Positions 59,899 to 64,000 of a stretch of DNA of 64,000 bases are shown here, piece by piece; positions within the stretch are counted from its first letter, which is position 1; the number at the start of each line of letters is the position of its first letter. The DNA comes from Pseudoneobacillus sp042683745 (GTDB taxonomy: Bacteria > Bacillota > Bacilli > Bacillales > Cytobacillaceae). Location: assembly GCF_042683745.1 (NCBI RefSeq), contig NZ_JBHUJX010000008.1, positions 124,001-188,000 on the forward strand, read 5' to 3'. The position numbers and the translations under genes are program-made. A model generated the notes under the pieces. That model was given only the letters and a program-made list of their open reading frames with translations, was not told the origin of the DNA and did not search any database.

Positions 59899-60815
59899 TG
59901 GAATCCTTAGTACAGTTGAGGAATGTAAAGAAAAAAATAGGCAAGAAAGAAATTATTAAAGGGTTAAGCTTTGATGTTTATCCAGGGGAAGTATTTGGTT
60001 TCTTAGGTCCAAACGGAGCAGGGAAAACAACGACGATTCGAATGATGGTTGGCTTAATGGCGATAACAGAGGGAGAAATAGTTATCTCAGGCAAAAGTGT
60101 TAAAAATAATTATGAGGAAGCGATTCAGTTTGTGGGTGGAATTGTCGAAAACCCAGAAATGTATAAATTCCTCACTGGTTATCAAAATCTTATCCATTTT
60201 GCTAGAATGCATAAAGGGATCACAAAGCAAAGAATTGATGAAGTGATTGAATTAGTAGGCTTGCAAAATCGTATTCATGACAAGGTAAAGACTTATTCTC
60301 TAGGGATGAGACAACGATTAGGTCTAGCTCAAGCATTACTGCATAAACCAAAGTTGCTTATTTTAGATGAACCAACAAACGGTTTAGACCCAGCTGGAAT
60401 CCGTGAAATACGAGATTATTTAAGAAAACTGGCCCGTGAAGAAGGCCTAGCCGTGATTGTTTCGAGTCATTTGCTTTCCGAGATGGAAATGATGTGCGAT
60501 CGCATTGCTATTATTCAACAAGGTTCACTTGTCGAAGTGAAATCGATGAATGATTTTGTTAATGAAATGGAATCTGATCTACATTTATTCTCAGTAGAAC
60601 CAAAAACAGATGCTGTAAGTGTACTGAAAGAGAAATGTGGCGTGACATCAAAAGAAACAAATGAAGGCTTAGAAGTATCAACTGCAAGAACAGAAATCCC
60701 AAGACTTGTAAAGGTGTTAGCTGAAAACGACATTCAAATTTATGGAATAACTCCATTAAAGAAAACGTTGGAAGACCGATTCTTAGAGGTAACAGGAGGT
60801 ACGAACATTGGCTAG
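59898..60815 (+). CDS. yhcH: ABC transporter ATP-binding protein YhcH
   Basis: A 305-residue BcrA-type ABC ATPase with Walker A GPNGAGKTT, signature YSLGMRQRLGLAQALL, Walker B LLILDEPTNGLDPAG and H loop SSHLLSEME. The C-terminal 80 residues form the extension common to bacitracin-type exporters. It most likely couples with YhcI. AGGAGG precedes the start, and it overlaps yhcI by eight bases. Confidence 0.9.
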   Translation: MESLVQLRNVKKKIGKKEIIKGLSFDVYPGEVFGFLGPNGAGKTTTIRMMVGLMAITEGEIVISGKSVKNNYEEAIQFVGGIVENPEMYKFLTGYQNLIHFARMHKGITKQRIDEVIELVGLQNRIHDKVKTYSLGMRQRLGLAQALLHKPKLLILDEPTNGLDPAGIREIRDYLRKLAREEGLAVIVSSHLLSEMEMMCDRIAIIQQGSLVEVKSMNDFVNEMESDLHLFSVEPKTDAVSVLKEKCGVTSKETNEGLEVSTARTEIPRLVKVLAENDIQIYGITPLKKTLEDRFLEVTGGTNIG

Positions 60816-61761
60816 TTTAATTGGGTTAATACAAAATGAAAATATGAAAATATATCGACGTGTCGGTACGTGGGTAATGATCGGTTTACTAATTTTGGCT
60901 ACGGTTGCAGGGGCTATTTTAAGCTCGAAACTCGGAAATAACAATAAAAATAGTGATTGGAAAACGGAATTAAGTGCAACAACTAAACAATTAGAAGCAG
61001 ATGTTGCAAACCCTGATATACCAAAAGCGTTTAAAAAAATGCAAGAAAAGCAATTAGAAATTAATAAATATCGACTTGAACATAATATTGCGCCTCTTGA
61101 GGGTTCAACCCTATGGGGCTATACATTAGATGCAGCTGAAATCATCACCTTTATTACTTTATTTACGGTTATTGTGGCTGCGGGTTCTGTTGCCTCAGAA
61201 TTTTCATGGGGAACAATTAAATTGCTATTGATTCGACCAGCCTCTAGAGGGAAAATATTGCTAGCAAAATACATCTCTACCATTCTATTTGCTTTATTTT
61301 TGTTGGTGGTTTTACTCTTAACATCGATGTTAATAGGTGGAATAGTATATGGATTTGGTCATTTAAACCTACCGCACCTTGCTTACTCGAGTGGAAAAGT
61401 TGTTGAAGTTTCCATGCTTAGTCATATTTTAAGTATTTATGGTCTAAATTCAATCCAGTTAATCATGATGGTTACATTTGCATTTATGATATCATCTGTA
61501 TTCCGCAGCAGTTCATTAGCAATCGGTTTAGCCATCTTCTTAATGTTTATGGGAAGTCAATTAACTCATTTAATTTCGATGAAGTTTGATTGGGCTAAGT
61601 ATATTCTTTTTGCAAACATGGATTTAACTCAGTATATTGATGGGGTTCCGCTTGTGGAAGGAATGACGATGACGTTTTCTATCATCATGCTTATCATCTA
61701 TTTCATCGGTTTCAACGCATTGTCCTGGATTATTTTCAGAAAAAGAGATATTGCTGCTTAA
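60808..61761 (+). CDS. yhcI: ABC-2 type permease YhcI
   Basis: A 317-residue permease with six helices. Helix 1 (WVMIGLLILATVAGAIL) is followed by a large extracellular loop of about 85 residues with KNSDWKTELSATTKQLEADVANPD. The cytoplasmic coupling segment FSWGTIKLLLIRPASRGKILLAKYIST is typical for ABC-2 permeases. The start is a TTG with AGGAGG at good distance. It completes the yhcEFGHI operon; the exported compound is unknown. Confidence 0.88.
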   Translation: MASLIGLIQNENMKIYRRVGTWVMIGLLILATVAGAILSSKLGNNNKNSDWKTELSATTKQLEADVANPDIPKAFKKMQEKQLEINKYRLEHNIAPLEGSTLWGYTLDAAEIITFITLFTVIVAAGSVASEFSWGTIKLLLIRPASRGKILLAKYISTILFALFLLVVLLLTSMLIGGIVYGFGHLNLPHLAYSSGKVVEVSMLSHILSIYGLNSIQLIMMVTFAFMISSVFRSSSLAIGLAIFLMFMGSQLTHLISMKFDWAKYILFANMDLTQYIDGVPLVEGMTMTFSIIMLIIYFIGFNALSWIIFRKRDIAA

Positions 61762-61768
61762 AATGTAA

Positions 61769-61800
61769 GAGGTCAGATCTTCGGATTGGCCTTTTTTTTT
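61769..61800 (+). terminator. terminator after yhcI
   Basis: AGGTCA and TGGCCT pair (with G-U) around a GATCTTCGGAT loop, followed by nine T. Confidence 0.75.
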
Positions 61801-61871
61801 GTCCCCCTTTTTTAAAAATTTTGAAAAGTATATGATAGTGGTAACTTGGATGAGAAGGAAGGACATTCTAT

Positions 61872-62705
61872 ATGATTGAAAAGTTTGATGAAATTGAAAT
61901 AGAAAAATCTAAAAGTATTAAGGGTGAATTGAAGGTCGTGTCTTTATGTCCTAGTAATACAGAGATAATGGAATACTTAGGATTAACGCACTATCTTGTT
62001 GGAGTAGATGACTTCTCGGATTGGCCAAAATCAATAGAACATTTGCCCAAATTAGGCCCTGATTTGTCAATTAATATGGAGCTTGTGCAACAATTAAATC
62101 CAGATCTAGTTTTGGCTTCTTTAAGTGTTCCAGGTATGGAGAAAAATGTTGAGGCTTTAATCGAACTTGGTATCCCTCACATCGTTTTAAATCCGCAATC
62201 ATTATCAGATATTGAATCAGATCTATTGAAAACGGCAGAAGCACTTGGTTTACTTGAATATGGTATTGAGGCGGCAAAACATTTTCGTACTAGGTTAGAA
62301 AAAATCAAACAGAAACATGCATCCGCAGGAATTCGACCGTCTCTTTATTGGGAGTGGTGGCCGAAACCGATTTTTACTCCTGGGAAGCAAAACTGGTTAA
62401 CGGAAATATCTGCTGCTGCAGGGGCAAGAAATTTATATGATGATGTAGATTTAGCAAGCGTTCAGACTGACTGGGAAGATGTTATAAAGAGAAATCCTGA
62501 TTTTATTTGTTTAGCTTGGGTGGGAGTTCGGAAGGAAAAAGTTCAAAAAAGTAACGTAAAAAAACGAGTAGGATTTGATCAATTGGAAAACATATCAGAA
62601 GACCGAATCCTCATTCTTGAAGAAGAGCTTTATTGCCGACCATCTCCAAGATTACTTGATGGTTTAGAGAAGCTTGTGGATTTGATCCATTCTAATGAGG
62701 ATTAG
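61872..62705 (+). CDS. cobalamin-binding-like (BtuF-type) protein without signal peptide
   Basis: A 277-residue class III substrate-binding fold (PF01497 type): LKVVSLCPSNTEIMEYLGLTHYLVGVDDFSDWP, then LNPDLVLASLSVPGMEKNVEALIELGIPHIVLNPQSL, the backbone helix and the C-terminal lobe RNPDFICLAWVGVR. Such proteins bind cobalamin or haem/siderophore outside the cell, but here neither signal peptide nor lipobox exists, so it should stay in the cytoplasm. GGAAGGAC precedes the ATG, and no better upstream start was seen. No permease lies nearby. This soluble variant seems recurrent in Bacillaceae. Confidence 0.78.
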   Translation: MIEKFDEIEIEKSKSIKGELKVVSLCPSNTEIMEYLGLTHYLVGVDDFSDWPKSIEHLPKLGPDLSINMELVQQLNPDLVLASLSVPGMEKNVEALIELGIPHIVLNPQSLSDIESDLLKTAEALGLLEYGIEAAKHFRTRLEKIKQKHASAGIRPSLYWEWWPKPIFTPGKQNWLTEISAAAGARNLYDDVDLASVQTDWEDVIKRNPDFICLAWVGVRKEKVQKSNVKKRVGFDQLENISEDRILILEEELYCRPSPRLLDGLEKLVDLIHSNED

Positions 62706-62714
62706 AAATGAAAA

Positions 62715-62750
62715 AAGCGGTGCTTAAATATTTGGCAGCGCTATTTTTAT
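62715..62750 (+). terminator. terminator after the BtuF-like gene
   Basis: AGCGGTGC pairs with GCAGCGCT (one mismatch) and is followed by ATTTTTATTTT. Confidence 0.65.
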
Positions 62751-62756
62751 TTTAGG

Positions 62757-62772
62757 TGTGATTTATATCACT
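62757..62772 (+). promoter_or_regulatory. FNR-type box of hmp
   Basis: TGTGATTTATATCACT fits the Bacillus FNR consensus TGTGA-N6-TCACA with one mismatch. Its centre is 41.5 bases before the start predicted from the TATAAT box at 62794-62799, the usual class II activator position. No good -35 is present, as expected for an activated promoter. Confidence 0.65.
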
Positions 62773-62793
62773 TTCTTAAAATAACATTTTGCT

Positions 62794-62799
62794 TATAAT
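62794..62799 (+). promoter_or_regulatory. -10 box of the hmp promoter
   Basis: TATAAT, about 44 bases before the hmp start codon. The start of transcription is expected near 62806. The -35 region reads CTTTCT, overlapped by the FNR-type box. Confidence 0.6.
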
Positions 62800-62842
62800 C
62801 ACTATGGCAACGTTAGAAAGAAACATTGAAGGAGTGTTTATT

Positions 62843-64000
62843 TTGCTAAATCAAAAAGAAATAGAAATTGTAAAATCAACTGTACCCGTTTTAGAAGAAC
62901 ATGGTGAAAAGATCACAACTCGTTTTTATCAATTAATGTTTGGCAATCATCCTGAATTATTAAATATTTTTAACCACGCGAATCAAAAACAAGGTAGACA
63001 GCAAAAAGCTCTTGCAAGTACGGTTTATGCTGCTGCTAAGTACATAGACAATCTTGAAGCGATCGTACCTGTTGTTAAGCAAATTGCTCATAAACATAGA
63101 AGTTTAGGGATCTTGCCAGAACATTATCCGATTGTCGGAAAACATCTATTACTAGCTATAAAGGATGTACTTGGAGATGCTGCTACAGATGAAATAATTA
63201 ATGCATGGGCTGAAGCGTATAATGTCATTGCAGATGCATTTATAAGTATCGAAGCAGAAATGTATGATGAAGCGAAAAATCAAGAAGGTGGATGGGATGG
63301 ATTCCGTCGTTTCATTGTCGATAAAAAAATCATTGAAAGTGAAGTCATTACTTCATTTTACTTGAAACCAGAAGATGGTAAAGAAATTGCTCATTTTACT
63401 CCAGGACAATATATTAGTGTGAAGATGGAAATTGAAGGTGAAGAAAATACTCATATTCGTCAATATAGTCTTTCGGATGCACCAGGAAAGGGATACTATC
63501 GCATCAGTGTGAAGAAAGAGGTTAGTCCGGAGTATACAGATGGAATGGTTTCGAATTATCTCCATGATCAAGTAAATGAAGGGGATGTTTTAGAAATAAG
63601 TGCTCCAGCAGGGGACTTTGTCCTCGACATAGGAAAACAAACTCCAGTTGTATTGTTAAGTGGTGGAGTCGGTTTAACTCCAATGGTTAGTATGTTAAAT
63701 ACGGTTGTGGAAAATCAACCAACTAGAGATGTAACCTTTATTCATGCAGCGGCAAATGGTAAAGTCCATGCTCTAAGAGATGAAGTGGCTGGTGTAAGTG
63801 AGAAAGAAAATATCAAATCTTTTGTTTTCTATAATGATCCAACCGAAGAAGATCGAAAAAAGAAACAATTTGATGTTGAAGGTTATGTCACCCGCGAATG
63901 GTTAGGTGAAAATACTGACACAAAAGGAGCAGAATATTATTTCTGTGGACCTGTTCCATTTATGAAAGCTGTATACCAAGCATTACTCCAACTAGGTGTG
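62843..64000 (+). CDS. hmp: flavohemoglobin (nitric oxide dioxygenase), 3' truncated
   Basis: The first 386 residues of a flavohemoglobin; the frame runs off the window end. The globin domain starts MLNQKEIEIVKSTVPVLEEHGEKITTRFYQLMF and has the proximal His in IAHKHRSLGILPEHY. A FAD domain follows with RQYSLSDAPG, then the NAD domain with LLSGGVGLTPMVSML and FCGPVPFMKAVYQAL. It converts NO to nitrate with O2 and NADH. The start is a TTG with GAAGGAG eight bases upstream. The FNR-type box before it and narGHJI elsewhere in the window suit NO protection during nitrate respiration. Confidence 0.95.
   Translation, partial: MLNQKEIEIVKSTVPVLEEHGEKITTRFYQLMFGNHPELLNIFNHANQKQGRQQKALASTVYAAAKYIDNLEAIVPVVKQIAHKHRSLGILPEHYPIVGKHLLLAIKDVLGDAATDEIINAWAEAYNVIADAFISIEAEMYDEAKNQEGGWDGFRRFIVDKKIIESEVITSFYLKPEDGKEIAHFTPGQYISVKMEIEGEENTHIRQYSLSDAPGKGYYRISVKKEVSPEYTDGMVSNYLHDQVNEGDVLEISAPAGDFVLDIGKQTPVVLLSGGVGLTPMVSMLNTVVENQPTRDVTFIHAAANGKVHALRDEVAGVSEKENIKSFVFYNDPTEEDRKKKQFDVEGYVTREWLGENTDTKGAEYYFCGPVPFMKAVYQALLQLGV

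Overview
The window is a low-GC chromosomal segment from an aerobic or facultative, endospore-forming Bacillaceae member (Bacillus/Neobacillus-like). Evidence is an alpha/beta small acid-soluble spore protein, the yheA/yheCDE spore-associated cluster, yhaX-hemZ, yhfE, yeeI, mapB, msmX, a sigY operon and a yhcEFGHI operon. Many of these proteins resemble their B. subtilis counterparts closely. TTG and GTG starts are common, and most genes have GGAGG-type ribosome binding sites. All family assignments were made by reading the sequence, without database searches.

Layout. 0-2.6 kb: end of a CBS/CorC membrane protein, a DUF454 protein, an EcsC-family protein and a hemerythrin-like protein. 2.6-9.2 kb: a complete narGHJI respiratory nitrate reductase operon on the minus strand with overlapping genes. 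9.2-12.2 kb: YhfE peptidase, a YtvI-like AI-2E-family protein and a CBO0543-type membrane protein. 12.2-13.3 kb: a palindromic repeat, a gene remnant, a coiled-coil protein and a small protein ending in CGCGGYVLRV that looks like a radical-SAM-modified peptide precursor. 13.3-20.5 kb: acetyltransferase, HisK_N-type kinase, Mn/CDF exporter, TPP riboswitch-thiT, a structured RNA candidate, and Fur-box-feoAB with a small Cys-rich partner.

20.6-26.7 kb is an accessory stretch: P-loop kinase-like protein, a 52-bp tandem hairpin array, GNAT, three NUDIX proteins, a frameshifted lipoprotein, a DinB-type protein and an APH-type kinase. 26.7-34.5 kb: a PAS sensor kinase, an ArsR/SRPBCC-PDZ pair with a clear operator, mapB, a class A PBP, a 21-bp-periodic repeat array and iadA. 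34.8-38.1 kb: MFS transporter and a shortened sigY operon ending in a YbjQ-family gene. 38.3-47.8 kb: ssp, msmX, a PucR-type regulator, and an enlarged spore cluster with four tandem YheC/D ATP-grasp genes plus yheE and yheA. 47.9-57.9 kb: yhaX-hemZ, acyl-CoA ligase, adhB, thiolase, yeeI and unknowns. 58-64 kb: yhcEFGHI with its operator, a BtuF-like protein without a signal peptide, and the start of flavohemoglobin hmp behind an FNR-type box.

Themes. Nitrate respiration (nar), NO detoxification (hmp) and a hemerythrin-like protein fit a nitrate/low-oxygen lifestyle. Iron (Fur-feoAB) and thiamine (TPP-thiT) uptake have readable controls. Five copies of one 160-265 bp dispersed repeat (13.8, 34.5, 38.1, 41.6 and 48.9 kb) all lie in the same orientation. 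Their central hairpin arms change in a compensated way while the loop stays nearly fixed. The least ordinary items are the CGCGG protein, the four-gene ATP-grasp array, the covarying repeat family, the 52-bp and 21-bp arrays, and the structured RNA after thiT.
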